DNA from: Oscillospiraceae bacterium
GTDB lineage: Bacteria; Bacillota; Clostridia; Oscillospirales; Ruminococcaceae
DNA length: 38,097 nucleotides
NCBI GenBank assembly: GCA_017462785.1
Contig: JAFTQJ010000080.1
Span: forward strand, 1 to 38,097
Reading direction: 5' to 3'
The notes beneath the pieces are model-generated. The model had not been told where the DNA came from. It saw nothing but the letters and a program-made list of their open reading frames with translations, and ran no database searches. The translations under genes and the position numbers were made by a program. Below, piece by piece: positions 1-8,313 of the stretch. Every line of letters starts with the position of its first letter. Position 1 is the stretch's first letter.

Positions 1-42
1 CTATTCTGTGAATGCAGAAGCAAGCAGTTTTTTATGTAAGTG

Positions 43-77
43 GAAATCCCCCATGTGTAGAGCACACGGGGGATTTC
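43..77. repeat. Terminal hairpin repeat, copy 1
   Basis: A 35-bp unit, GAAATCCCCC at one end and GGGGGATTTC at the other, with a TAGAG loop. Stem of 15 bp with one non-Watson-Crick position. Read as RNA from the minus strand that position is a G-U pair, so the fold is best on the minus strand. An identical copy lies at 297-331. Confidence 0.8.
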
Positions 78-296
78 AGCTTGTAGAAAAAGTCCTTTTT
101 CTTAGGGTTGGGCATCCTGTAACTGCCCCCACCTCACCGGTGCCGTCCCCTCTGTCACTTCGTGACGTCTCCCCACCCCGTGGGGAGCAGCCCCAATCCC
201 TCCCCGAGGGGAGGGGCTATGTTTGGAGGGTACTGCGTACTCTCCACCCGCCAATGGGCAAAGCCCTTTGAACCTGTTGAAGTTTTTCGACAGACT

Positions 297-331
297 GAAA
301 TCCCCCATGTGTAGAGCACACGGGGGATTTC
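297..331. repeat. Terminal hairpin repeat, copy 2
   Basis: Exact copy of the 35-bp hairpin at 43-77, in the same orientation. Because the unit is itself palindromic, the two copies act as both direct and inverted repeats around the 219-bp core. Confidence 0.8.
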
Positions 332-439
332 TTCTGTCATTGCATTCCGCATCCGGATTTTCCAGCCGTCAGTCCGCAAAACACGGACTCATCTCACCGC
401 TGTACTTCCGAATGCGTCTGCCGGCACAGGCTCTGTGCC

Positions 440-586
440 TTAGCAGCAGGGGGTGTTGCAGCCGCAGTTGCTGCTGCAGCCGCAGCTGTTGGTGTTGCTG
501 CCGCCGCAGCCGCAGAACAGGAAGAACAGAATGATGAGAACGATGATCCAGCAGCAGTTGTTACCTTCAAAGCATCCACAGTTCAT
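440..586 (-). CDS. Cysteine-rich 48-residue membrane micro-protein
   Basis: A 48-codon frame, ATG at 586, TAA at 442-440. Twelve of the 48 residues are cysteine (3, 5, 11, 12, 25, 27, 35, 37, 41, 43, 47, 48). Residues 13-24 (WIIVLIILFFLF) form one short membrane segment, with Cys-Gly-Asn-Ser-rich tails on both sides. A ribosome site (AAGGAG, plus-strand 597-602) lies about 10 nt before the ATG. The gene is too short for usual gene-call cut-offs, and the opposite strand reads as low-complexity Ala or Gln/Leu frames that are shadows. Similar short CGC-rich single-span peptides are, from memory, common and unexplained in Clostridia. Metal binding or an envelope/spore role is only a guess. A small hairpin (423-439) abuts the stop codon but has no T tract. 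Confidence 0.7.
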   Translation of the reverse strand: MNCGCFEGNNCCWIIVLIILFFLFCGCGGSNTNSCGCSSNCGCNTPCC

Positions 587-617
587 AAATCAAGCACTCC
601 TTAAAAAGTATGGTATT

Positions 618-648
618 TGGAACGTTTCTGCTCTCTTGAGCCGTTCCA
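618..648. promoter_or_regulatory. Inverted repeat between divergent genes
   Basis: TGGAACG (618-624) and CGTTCCA (642-648) form a 7-bp inverted repeat with a 17-nt spacer, in the leader of the minus-strand Cys-rich gene. Either an operator or an RNA hairpin. No function can be read from it. Confidence 0.3.
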
Positions 649-731
649 TATTACATACTATGACAGAACCGCAGATGTGTGCAGAATTTTTTTCGGGCTT
701 CCAGAATCAGACAGATATTTTACCGGAAATG

Positions 732-760
732 TGCTATACTATATTGTGCGTTTGCACAAT
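732..760 (+). promoter_or_regulatory. Extended -10 promoter and palindromic operator of the Clp ATPase gene
   Basis: TGCTATACT at 732-740 is an extended -10 element; no good -35 is seen. Directly after it, ATTGTGC (743-749) and GCACAAT (754-760) form a perfect 7-bp inverted repeat around a GTTT centre, at the expected start site. It matches neither the HrcA (CIRCE) nor the CtsR operator as I know them. It could be a repressor site or a 5' mRNA hairpin in front of the AAAGGAGG ribosome site (764-771). Confidence 0.5.
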
Positions 761-780
761 TGTAAAGGAGGCGGAACGGA

Positions 781-3027
781 TTGCCAAGAAACAGTGAACA
801 TTATGACATTGACCGATTCTCAGAGAGTGCCGTGCTCTCACTCGATGCTGCCATGTACCTCGCCGGAGAGCTGGGGCATACCTATGTCGGTACCGAGCAT
901 TACCTGCTCGGACTGCTCCGGCAGCAGCCCAATGCCGCAGCGGAGATCCTCACGGCTGCCGGCATCACAGAACCCCGTCTGTACCAGCAGATCGTCCAGC
1001 TGGTCGGAAAAGGAAACAGAACCTCCCCCGGCTACCGCTGCATGACACCTGCTCTGCACCGGATGTTCCGGAAAGCCCAGATGCTGGCGGATGCCGGCGG
1101 TCATACCGAAACCGATACACAGTGGCTCCTGCTTGCCGTCCTTCAGGACGATAATTGTGCCGCTGTGCAGCTCCTCGAAACTATGGCAGCGGATCTGGAT
1201 GCCCTTGCCGATGCCTGTCTGGGAAAACCCTCGCTCCGACATGCATCCCCTGCACTGCCCACTGCCAAGGAATTCCCCAACCTCTTCCGCTACGGGAAAC
1301 TCCTCACAGGGACGGATGCCTCGCAGGATCCGCTGATCGGCAGGGAAGAGGAGGTTACCCGTGTCCTCCAGATTCTTTCACGCCGCAGCAAAAATAATCC
1401 CTGCCTTGTCGGTGATCCCGGTGTCGGCAAAACTGCCATCGTGCAGGGCGTTGCGGAGCGTTTTGCAAAAGGGGAAGTCCCTGCACAGCTTCAGGGTATG
1501 TTCATCTTTTCCCTCGACCTCGGCTCACTCCTCGCCGGTGCAAAGTACCGTGGAGATTTTGAGGAGCGTGTCCGTGCCTGTGTGGATGAGGTCACTTCAG
1601 GCGGCAGGATCATCCTATTTATAGATGAGCTGCATACGATTGTCGGAGCAGGTGCCGCCGAGGGGGCGATCGATGCTGCCAATATGCTCAAACCACGTCT
1701 TGCAAGAGGGGATCTGCGGATCATTGGTGCAACGACTCCGGCAGAATATCATAAATCCATCGGCAAGGACGGTGCACTTGCCCGACGCTTCCAGTCCGTG
1801 GAGATCCGTGAGCCGTCACCGGAACAGACCCTCGCCATCCTCGGGGGACTGCGTGAAAGCTATGAGTCCTATCACGGCGTTACCATTTCTGACGAAGTTC
1901 TCAGAGCCTGTGTGAACCTCTCGGAGAAATATATCAGCGGCAAGAGCTTTCCGGATAAGGCGATCGACCTCATGGATGAAGCCTGTGCCCGTGCCGCCAT
2001 CCGTTCACAGGGCAAAACGGGCGAAACCGCCGTCACAGCCGAGGATGCCGCCGCCGTTGCATCCGTGAGAACGGGCATTCCGCTGCGGCAGATGACCGCC
2101 GCCGAACAGGAACGCCTGCTCCTTCTCCGCACGGAGCTGAACCGTGAGATCATCGGGCATGATGAGATCATCGAACGCCTGTCCGATGCCGTCTGCCGTG
2201 CCGGAAGCGGTTTCCGTGACATCCGCCGTCCCGTCGGTTCGTTCCTCCTGCTCGGTCCGACCGGTGTCGGCAAGACCGGACTTGTCCGTGCCCTTGCCAG
2301 ATGTCTGCACGGCTCGGAGGATGCCCTCCTGACCGTGGATATGTCCGAATATATGGAGCCGCATTCTGCTGCAAAGCTCATCGGTGCACCGCCCGGCTAT
2401 GCAGGCTATGAGGAGGAAACCAAGTTCTGTGAGCATATCCGCCGCCGTCCGTGCAGCGTGGTGCTCTTTGATGAGATCGAAAAAGCCCACCCCGATGTGC
2501 TCCATATCCTCCTGCAAATGCTTGAGGACGGCGTACTCACCGATGGTGCAGGCAGAAAGATCAGCCTCCGCAGTTCCATGATCTTCATGACCTCCAACCT
2601 CGGCATGCACGAAACCACGCAGAGCGTCGGGTTCATCCAGCGTTCCGAAACGGTACAGCGTGCACCGGAAGCCCTCCGGAAAGCCCTCCCTGCGGAGCTG
2701 CTCAACCGTATGGATGAGATCCTGACCTTTTCACGGCTCAGTGAGGAAAGCCTTGCAGCCATCGCACGGCGACAGCTTGCGGAGGTTGCAGAACGTGCGG
2801 ACAGAATGGGACTGACGCTCCACTTCTCAGAAGAAGCCATCCGCACCGCTGCATCCTGTGCGGAAACGAGGGAATACGGTGCACGCCCCATCCGCCGTTT
2901 CATCACAAGGGAGGTGGAAAACCCGCTTTCCCGTATGTGGCTGAAAGGCGAGATCCACGCCGGCGACCATGTGCAGATCACAGGAAATGACGGCGTACTG
3001 CGGTTCCTGACAGGGGCAGCGGTGTGA
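781..3027 (+). CDS. Two-domain Clp/Hsp100 AAA+ unfoldase (ClpC/ClpA type)
   Basis: 748 residues. An N-terminal Clp repeat domain (about 10-140) recruits substrates or adaptors. AAA+ domain 1 has Walker A GDPGVGKT (211-218) and Walker B LFIDE (279-283). Domain 2 has Walker A GPTGVGKT (492-499) and Walker B LFDEIEKA (562-569). The linker between the two domains is short and has no ClpB-like coiled-coil M domain and no ClpC UVR motif, so the architecture is nearer ClpA in length. SVGF at 615-618 sits where ClpP-binding loops ([ILV]-G-[FL]) lie, so it probably feeds unfolded proteins to ClpP in the cytoplasm. The start is TTG at 781, set by a strong AAAGGAGG 9 nt upstream; no ATG fits. It stands alone, without ctsR or mcsAB. 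Exact subfamily naming is uncertain. Confidence 0.88.
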   Translation: MPRNSEHYDIDRFSESAVLSLDAAMYLAGELGHTYVGTEHYLLGLLRQQPNAAAEILTAAGITEPRLYQQIVQLVGKGNRTSPGYRCMTPALHRMFRKAQMLADAGGHTETDTQWLLLAVLQDDNCAAVQLLETMAADLDALADACLGKPSLRHASPALPTAKEFPNLFRYGKLLTGTDASQDPLIGREEEVTRVLQILSRRSKNNPCLVGDPGVGKTAIVQGVAERFAKGEVPAQLQGMFIFSLDLGSLLAGAKYRGDFEERVRACVDEVTSGGRIILFIDELHTIVGAGAAEGAIDAANMLKPRLARGDLRIIGATTPAEYHKSIGKDGALARRFQSVEIREPSPEQTLAILGGLRESYESYHGVTISDEVLRACVNLSEKYISGKSFPDKAIDLMDEACARAAIRSQGKTGETAVTAEDAAAVASVRTGIPLRQMTAAEQERLLLLRTELNREIIGHDEIIERLSDAVCRAGSGFRDIRRPVGSFLLLGPTGVGKTGLVRALARCLHGSEDALLTVDMSEYMEPHSAAKLIGAPPGYAGYEEETKFCEHIRRRPCSVVLFDEIEKAHPDVLHILLQMLEDGVLTDGAGRKISLRSSMIFMTSNLGMHETTQSVGFIQRSETVQRAPEALRKALPAELLNRMDEILTFSRLSEESLAAIARRQLAEVAERADRMGLTLHFSEEAIRTAASCAETREYGARPIRRFITREVENPLSRMWLKGEIHAGDHVQITGNDGVLRFLTGAAV

Positions 3028-3048
3028 TTGCTGTATACCGTTGCTTTC

Positions 3049-3066
3049 AAGGGGCGTAAGCCCCTT
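3049..3066 (+). terminator. Hairpin after the Clp gene
   Basis: AAGGGGC (3049-3055), GTAA loop, GCCCCTT (3060-3066), followed by a second small stem GCTGC/GCAGC (3071-3082). No T tract follows directly, so termination would be weak. T-rich sequence appears only at about 3110-3145. Confidence 0.35.
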
Positions 3067-3169
3067 GGTTGCTGCAGGCAGCGAATCTTCCTCTATGGAA
3101 AGAAACAAAACTTTTTCATATTTTTTTGTATTTTTTTACAATTTTAAGATTCCTTTAAGAAAACGCCCG

Positions 3170-3175
3170 TATAAT
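3170..3175 (+). promoter_or_regulatory. -10 element of the dockerin/beta-helix gene
   Basis: A perfect TATAAT 88 bp before the start codon. No recognisable -35 lies at 16-19 bp upstream. The leader between it and the ribosome site (AAAGGAG at about 3250) is about 75 nt. Confidence 0.45.
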
Positions 3176-3263
3176 GAAAACAATCGCAGGGGTCATCCGC
3201 CGTGCAAATAGGAGCGTACCCCTCGGCATACGGAAAATTCTATGATATAAAGGAGCGATTTTT

Positions 3264-5294
3264 ATGAAAAAGCATGTTTTCAAACGCAGTTTCGCAGGTC
3301 TGATCGCAGCAGGTACCATGTGTGCAGCAATGCCCGCATTCGAGATCTCCGCAGCACAGACACTCGCAGGTGACCTCAATCTGGACAGCACTGTCAGCGT
3401 TGCCGATGTTGTCATGATGCAGAAATATCTGCTCGGTCTGGCTTCCCTCTCCGGTGATGCATTTGATAATGCCAATGTATCCGCAGACAATGCGGTCAAT
3501 GCATTCGATATGGCAGTACTCAAGAAGATGGTGACAAAGGGCACAACCACCGAACCGGATCAGCCTGTTGAGCCTACCGGCGACAATGTGGTAACTGCAA
3601 TTGCTTATGATGCTGCAAGCGTCACACTGTACAATGCAAACGGCGAAGTCGTAACAGAGCCGACCAATGTCACAGCAAGCGGCACAACTGTCACCGTGAT
3701 CCAGCCCGGTACGATCGATGTCAGCGGTACCTGCGATACTGCACAGATCATCGTGGACGTTGACAAAACAACCTATGTGGACGGCGAAGTAGAGCTGGCA
3801 CTCAAGGGTGCAAACCTCTCCAACTCCAGCACATCCCCGATCTATGTTGCACAGGTGGACGGCGAAGCAGTCATCTCCGTGAAGAACGGCTATGAAAATA
3901 CCATTTCCGATGGTACAAGCTATACCAATGCGGATGGTGATATGGGTGCCATCTATGCCTGTGATGACCTCAAGATCAAGGGCAAGGGTACTCTGACTGT
4001 CAACGGCAACGGCGGTGACGGTATCGTCTGCAAGAATGACATCAAGCTCTACAATGGTACACTCATTGTCAATGCTGTGGATGACGGTATCCGTGGCAAG
4101 GACAGCGTCACGGTTGGTGATGTGGATGATACGGACTTCAGTGCACTGAATGTTACCATCAATGCAAAGGGCGGCGACGGCATCAAGTCCACCGAAACCG
4201 ATACCACTTCCGGCAAGGGCTATGTGGAAGTGAACGGCGGTACACTCAATATTACATCCTATGGCGATGGTATCAGCGGCGTGCAGACTGTTAACATCAA
4301 CGGCGGTACACTGGATATTGAAACCACCGGCAGCAAGGATTCCGGCAGTGCAAAGGGCATCAAGTCCGGTGAAACAGATGACGAAACAGGCACAGTGACC
4401 ACCGGTGTTGTGAACATCAACGGCGGCACACTGAACCTCAATACCAATGATGACGGCATCAACTCCAACGGCGATGTCAACATGCTCGGCGGTGTCACAG
4501 AAATCACCGTCAAGGGCACAACCTCCGGCTATCAGGGCGTTCATGCAGATGCAGCTGTAACCCTCGGCAATGCCGGCAGCGAAACAGTCTACAACGATAT
4601 GACGCTTATCATCTATCAGGCATATGAGGGCATCGAAGCTATGAACATTTACCAGAAGAGCGGTACAACGATCGTTTCCTCTACGGATGACGCTTATAAT
4701 GTAGCAGGCGGTGCGGATAACTCCGGTTCTTCCGGCATGTGGCCCGGTCAGGGCGGCGGCATGGGCAGCAGTTCCGGCGGCGTTCTGGAGATCAGCGGCG
4801 GCTTCTCCATCGTAAGTGTTGCTTCCGGCGACCATGATGGTTACGACTCCAACGGTTCTCTGACAATTTCCGGCGGTATTTGTGTTACCAATGGTCAGGA
4901 TGCGTTCGACTGTGACGGCGGCATCTCTTATACTGGCGGTGTATATGTCAAGGACATCGGCTCCCAGATGGGCGGCATGGGCGGCATGGGAGGCGGCTCT
5001 TCCATGACAGAATCCGTCAATGTATCCGCATCCGTAAGTGCCGGCACAAGAGTGACTCTCTGCGACGGCAGCGGCAATATCATCGTATCCTTCATTGCTG
5101 ACAAGCAGTGCTCCAGCCTTGTTGCAGGCTGCACAGCCTACAGCGGTGCGACCTTCTACACGGGCGGTGAGCTGAATGGTTCCACCTACTTCCAGGAATA
5201 TGACCAGACACAGCTTGCTGCATACGGCGGCACACTCTCCGGCGGTACCGCAGTCAGCGGCTCTTCCTCCGGCGACAATAACCAGTGGTGGTAA
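3264..5294 (+). CDS. Secreted protein: N-terminal dockerin plus Cthe_2159-like beta-helix
   Basis: 676 residues. Signal peptide 1-31 (KR-rich start, cut after SAA). A dockerin with two calcium-loop repeats follows directly (36-91: LNLDSTVSVAD, then NVSADNAVNAFD). A TEP/DQP linker (94-106) leads into a long right-handed beta-helix-like region with recurring VNINGGTL, GDGI and DDGI steps. It resembles the carbohydrate-binding Cthe_2159 family, whose Clostridium thermocellum founder is known to bind cellulose and polygalacturonate. Two Gly-Met-rich loops (about 490-505 and 567-586) are unusual. The dockerin implies cell-surface cellulosome attachment; the substrate is probably pectin or cellulose (inference). 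A N-terminal dockerin is less common than a C-terminal one. Start supported by AAAGGAG 11 nt upstream. Confidence 0.85.
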   Translation: MKKHVFKRSFAGLIAAGTMCAAMPAFEISAAQTLAGDLNLDSTVSVADVVMMQKYLLGLASLSGDAFDNANVSADNAVNAFDMAVLKKMVTKGTTTEPDQPVEPTGDNVVTAIAYDAASVTLYNANGEVVTEPTNVTASGTTVTVIQPGTIDVSGTCDTAQIIVDVDKTTYVDGEVELALKGANLSNSSTSPIYVAQVDGEAVISVKNGYENTISDGTSYTNADGDMGAIYACDDLKIKGKGTLTVNGNGGDGIVCKNDIKLYNGTLIVNAVDDGIRGKDSVTVGDVDDTDFSALNVTINAKGGDGIKSTETDTTSGKGYVEVNGGTLNITSYGDGISGVQTVNINGGTLDIETTGSKDSGSAKGIKSGETDDETGTVTTGVVNINGGTLNLNTNDDGINSNGDVNMLGGVTEITVKGTTSGYQGVHADAAVTLGNAGSETVYNDMTLIIYQAYEGIEAMNIYQKSGTTIVSSTDDAYNVAGGADNSGSSGMWPGQGGGMGSSSGGVLEISGGFSIVSVASGDHDGYDSNGSLTISGGICVTNGQDAFDCDGGISYTGGVYVKDIGSQMGGMGGMGGGSSMTESVNVSASVSAGTRVTLCDGSGNIIVSFIADKQCSSLVAGCTAYSGATFYTGGELNGSTYFQEYDQTQLAAYGGTLSGGTAVSGSSSGDNNQWW

Positions 5295-5341
5295 ACAATA
5301 AAAGGTTCACCTAAAGTTTCTCCATAATTTCCCATACGAGG

Positions 5342-5372
5342 AATGCCCCCGATCAATCGGATCGGGGGCATT
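5342..5372. terminator. Terminator hairpin between convergent genes (1)
   Basis: AATGCCCCCGAT (5342-5353) pairs with ATCGGGGGCATT (5361-5372). Strong 12-bp stem with a short T stretch after it on the plus strand. Serves the beta-helix gene. Confidence 0.7.
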
Positions 5373-5381
5373 TCACGGAAG

Positions 5382-5413
5382 AGAGCCTGTTCACTTTTTT
5401 GTGAACAGGCTCT
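5382..5413. terminator. Terminator hairpin between convergent genes (2)
   Basis: AGAGCCTGTTCAC (5382-5394) and GTGAACAGGCTCT (5401-5413), a perfect 13-bp stem around TTTTTT. It lies directly after the stop of the minus-strand scaffoldin gene, so it probably ends that transcript. Confidence 0.65.
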
Positions 5414-5418
5414 GCTTG

Positions 5419-6651
5419 TTATTCCACTGTCAGCGGCAGCTCCTCTACGATCAGGAGTGCCCTTTGCAGGATCAGGAGCATGTCTGCGGAATCGACCGAC
5501 TGATCCAGATTGACATCCGCTTCTTTCTGCTGGGCTTCATTCAGAGGATCACCAATCATCAGATTGCGGTTGAGTGTCAGAACGTCCGCAATGGTAACAC
5601 CGCCGTCAAGGTTGACATCACCCGTTCCCGTCAGTGTGATCGGATATTCTACCACGATCTTTGCGAAGTAAATGTCTGCACCGCAGTAGGCAAATACCAT
5701 TGCCGAACCATTGGAAATGCCCGTGAGCTGTCCGCTGCTGTCCACTGTGACCACATTTTCATTGAACGACTGCCATGTGATCTCACCGTCATAGCCCGAG
5801 CAGGTGAGCGAAACCTTCTGTTCCGGATCACGCAGATATATGGTCTGCATTCCTTCGCCCATAATGTCGTAAATACCGTCCTTTGTGACTGTCACCACAC
5901 AGGTCAGCATCTTGTTGTCAGCAATCGCATAGATCATGCATTCACCCTCTTTTTGGGCTGTGACAACACCATCCTCAACCGTTGCAGTCAGGTCGGAGGT
6001 GGTGATCCAGAGCACATTTTCCGCATTGGTGACGGAAAGCGTTTTCGTATCTCCCACCGTAAGCCGGATCTCGGAATGACTCAGCTTCGGAGCGTTTGGA
6101 TCCACCACCTGAATGCCGCCGTCCACTGCGGCTGACTGGACATCCTCCAGCAGATCCGTTCGTTCTGTATCCACCCACAAGCCGGGTTTCTGATTCACCT
6201 TTGTCCATGTGAAGGAAACAGGATAATTCGCACCGTCTGCCGCATCCGCCGGAACGGAGAAATACAGCGTGAACATCAGCTCCGTCTGTGCCTCATTTTC
6301 CGTTGAAAGGGAAGTGCCGGCACCGCAGAACCAGACGAGATTCTTTTGCGGATTGATGCACCAGCTGTGCGAAGCTCCGGCAGCATTCTCCGCACGCACA
6401 TCCTCAAGGATCAGGTCGTTGTCGTAGGTGATGCCATAGGATGTTGCCAGAAACCCCTCCGTATTGTCAGTGATCGTGACCTCCATTGCGATGGTTTCAC
6501 CGGCTGCCGCTTGTTCCGGCGTGATCTCGGCTGATTCGATCGTCAGTACCGGCACACTGCCTGCCGCCGTCGGCAGGGGAAGCATACCGGCGAGCATTGC
6601 CGCACATGCCGCCAATGCTGTAATCGTTTTCGGAAATTGCAGCTTTCTCAT
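5419..6651 (-). CDS. Adaptor scaffoldin: cohesin, two Big2 domains, dockerin
   Basis: 410 residues from the ATG at 6651, which has GGAGG 8 nt upstream; a longer in-frame extension to 6744 lacks such support. Signal peptide 1-30. Residues about 36-184 look like a cohesin: beta-rich, with AAGETIAMEVTITDN and YGITYDNDLILEDV as in the first strands of the fold. Two bacterial Ig-like (Big2) repeats follow at about 189-256 and 266-337 (LTVGDTKTLSV; ITWQSFNENVVTVDSSGQLTG). The C-terminal dockerin (344-405) has calcium loops DVNLDGGVTIAD and DVNLDQSVDSAD. A single cohesin plus dockerin is the plan of adaptor scaffoldins such as ScaC of R. flavefaciens, which change the specificity of an attachment site. 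Its dockerin is of the same class as that of the GH26 enzyme at 9558-11585. The cohesin assignment is by eye. Confidence 0.78.
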   Translation of the reverse strand: MRKLQFPKTITALAACAAMLAGMLPLPTAAGSVPVLTIESAEITPEQAAAGETIAMEVTITDNTEGFLATSYGITYDNDLILEDVRAENAAGASHSWCINPQKNLVWFCGAGTSLSTENEAQTELMFTLYFSVPADAADGANYPVSFTWTKVNQKPGLWVDTERTDLLEDVQSAAVDGGIQVVDPNAPKLSHSEIRLTVGDTKTLSVTNAENVLWITTSDLTATVEDGVVTAQKEGECMIYAIADNKMLTCVVTVTKDGIYDIMGEGMQTIYLRDPEQKVSLTCSGYDGEITWQSFNENVVTVDSSGQLTGISNGSAMVFAYCGADIYFAKIVVEYPITLTGTGDVNLDGGVTIADVLTLNRNLMIGDPLNEAQQKEADVNLDQSVDSADMLLILQRALLIVEELPLTVE

Positions 6652-6788
6652 ATTGATACCCTCCATTCTATATGCAGCTGCATGTTTTGACGACCGGCAG
6701 CTGCTTCTGACATTTCCAACAGGCACAGCTGACTCTTTGCACAAATTCTTTCTGCCAATGTTCTGAAAAATGTCACTCTATACCATAG

Positions 6789-6817
6789 ATTATATCACAA
6801 ATTGTAAAAAACGTCAA
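6789..6817 (-). promoter_or_regulatory. Sigma-A promoter of the scaffoldin gene
   Basis: On the minus strand, TTGACG (6817-6812), 17-bp spacer, TATAAT (6794-6789). About 138 bp before the start codon. The remaining 6818-7025 is A+T-rich with no gene seen. Confidence 0.8.
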
Positions 6818-7025
6818 TGCTGTTCATAATTTTGTTAGAATTTCGGGGGTCAGAATGTCAAATACTATACGCATTGTACAAAAAACAAATCATATTCCGT
6901 GTAGAATATGAAAATTAAAAAACAAAATCGAAGCTAACTTGCACTTATTCACAAAATATCCGTTTTAGTTTTACTGAAAATTCATAAAATGTTTTTTTGT
7001 ACAGGATATTCCTCGTGCAGATATA

Positions 7026-7034
7026 TGATATAAT
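7026..7034 (+). promoter_or_regulatory. Extended -10 promoter of the CPBP-like gene
   Basis: TGATATAAT is a full extended -10. No clear -35. Leader of about 80 nt to the GTG start. The 470-bp stretch 6652-7121 holds this and the divergent scaffoldin promoter and otherwise nothing recognised. Confidence 0.6.
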
Positions 7035-7121
7035 ATAAAATGACAAAGAGTGTATGGCAGAAAATGCATTCATCACCAGAATTTTTCTGTCAGGGAGCAA
7101 ACATAGCAGGGAGGTGAACAT

Positions 7122-8264
7122 GTGCAGGAACTGAATTCGGAGCGAGTCATCGACGTTGTGGAGGATTTTGCATGTCCGCAGCAGACCGAATGCTACCATG
7201 AGGCATTCCGGAAATGGAGGCGGCGTGAGAAAAACCGCTATGCCTTCCGCTGTAAGAAGCACCCGAAGGAAGCGGCATTCTCCGAAAGCAAGGCAGTGAG
7301 CACGGAAACGCCGGCACAGATCGAGCAGGGTGTGCTCGGCAGGCTCGGCTATCTGATCGGCTGTCTGATGATATTGTATCTCGTTGTGGAAAATGTGCTT
7401 GATAAGGTGATCGTTCTCGTGCTCAATCTTATGGGTCTGCATGTTTCCATTTCGTTCTGGGATTCCGGTTTTTTCGGGGATGAGCTGGGTGTATTTCTCA
7501 GCGTCATGCTGGTGAATTGCCTCAAATACCTCCTGCCCGCACTGCTCTTCCAGCTGATCCTGCGGTTTCCGCTGCGTGTGGGTGTGCCCATGCGGATCGC
7601 CAAAGCAGAACCGCTTTTGTTCGGTGCGGTGCTGACAATGCTGCTCAGTGCAGGGCTTGGCATGTTCTTTGTGTCCAGCTCACAGGAGCTTGAAAAATAC
7701 AAGCTCATCTGCAATGCAGCGGATATGGAGGATAACCGCATGGTACTGTACATGCTCTTCACCATATTTGCCCTGCCGATCATGATGGAGCTTCTGCTCC
7801 ACGGTGCACTGTTTCAGGCACTCCGGCAGTTCGGGGATGCCTTTGCATCATTAGCTGTGACGCTGGTTGCCGCATGCCTGATGCACAATCCGCTGGACTC
7901 GCTGCGTTCAGCGATCATCACGCTCACGATCTCCTATTTCGTACTCCGCAGCGGCAGCTTCCTGACTGCGATCATGCTCCATATTGTGCATGAGATCTAC
8001 ATGTTCGCCCTGTTCTACATCGAAACATTCGGCAGTGTCTATTCCCTGCAATGGTGGCTGACGATCCTTCTGCCCTGTGTGGTGGGTCTGATCACGGGTG
8101 TCTACATCCTCTGGCACAGAAAGCCCTCCGAGGAAGCGGATCCGTACAATCACACCTTCCTTCGGCTGCCTGACAAGATCACCGCTTTCTTTTCCAGCTT
8201 CCCGATGCTCAGCGTGATCATTGTCAGCATTGTTCTTGCGGTTATTTCTGTCTATATTTCTTGA
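7122..8264 (+). CDS. Multi-pass membrane protein, degenerate CPBP/CAAX protease-like
   Basis: 380 residues, GTG start with GGGAGG 7 nt upstream. The first 70 residues are charged and cytoplasmic, with Cys/His pairs (C18, C24, H26, C44, H47). Seven or eight membrane helices follow from about 72 to 377. The region 216-291 resembles a CPBP (Abi) intramembrane protease core: ELLLHG at 223-228 where EExxxR is expected, CLMHN at 252-256, and HIVHE at 287-291. The first glutamate and the arginine of motif 1 are missing (M222, H227), so proteolytic activity is doubtful. Such proteins act in peptide processing or bacteriocin self-protection in other bacteria; no such genes are adjacent. Followed by a strong terminator. 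Confidence 0.55.
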   Translation: MQELNSERVIDVVEDFACPQQTECYHEAFRKWRRREKNRYAFRCKKHPKEAAFSESKAVSTETPAQIEQGVLGRLGYLIGCLMILYLVVENVLDKVIVLVLNLMGLHVSISFWDSGFFGDELGVFLSVMLVNCLKYLLPALLFQLILRFPLRVGVPMRIAKAEPLLFGAVLTMLLSAGLGMFFVSSSQELEKYKLICNAADMEDNRMVLYMLFTIFALPIMMELLLHGALFQALRQFGDAFASLAVTLVAACLMHNPLDSLRSAIITLTISYFVLRSGSFLTAIMLHIVHEIYMFALFYIETFGSVYSLQWWLTILLPCVVGLITGVYILWHRKPSEEADPYNHTFLRLPDKITAFFSSFPMLSVIIVSIVLAVISVYIS

Positions 8265-8272
8265 AAATTCTG

Positions 8273-8303
8273 AACCGTCCGCTTTGAAGGCGGACGGTTT
8301 TTT
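8273..8303 (+). terminator. Rho-independent terminator in front of tadA
   Basis: AACCGTCCGC (8273-8282) pairs with GCGGACGGTT (8290-8299), then six T in total (8298-8303). The next bases, AGGAGGT, are already the tadA ribosome site. Confidence 0.85.
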
Positions 8304-8313
8304 AGGAGGTACC

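Larger units (their letters stand above)
43..331. mobile_element. MITE-like element with long terminal inverted repeats
   Basis: About 289 bp with no plausible coding sequence. Both ends carry the same 35-bp hairpin (43-77 and 297-331). Each hairpin continues inward into matching inverted arms: CAGCTTGTAGAAAAAGT at 77-93 against AGTTTTTCGACAGACTG at 281-297, which is its approximate reverse complement. The terminal inverted repeats are therefore about 50 bp with scattered mismatches. The core (120-270) is packed with small hairpins, such as GTCACTTCGTGAC and TCCCCACCCCGTGGGGA. Such non-coding palindromic elements are typical of miniature transposable elements or intergenic repeat units. No transposase is visible and no clear target-site duplication was found. 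Calling it mobile is inference. Confidence 0.55.

Noticed and set aside
43-331. CRISPR array
   Set aside because: Only two copies, 219 bp apart, no regular spacers and no cas genes; better explained as an inverted-repeat element.
223-579. Frames rich in Cys/Ser/Arg (plus) or Ala/Thr (minus) around 394-579
   Set aside because: Low-complexity readings of the Cys-rich micro-protein gene in other frames; the 440-586 minus frame has the ribosome site and a sensible membrane span.
3240-4835. 531-codon open frame antisense to the beta-helix gene
   Set aside because: Cys/His/Asp/Ala-rich product with no fold, exactly antisense to a recognised secreted protein; explained by the base composition of that gene.
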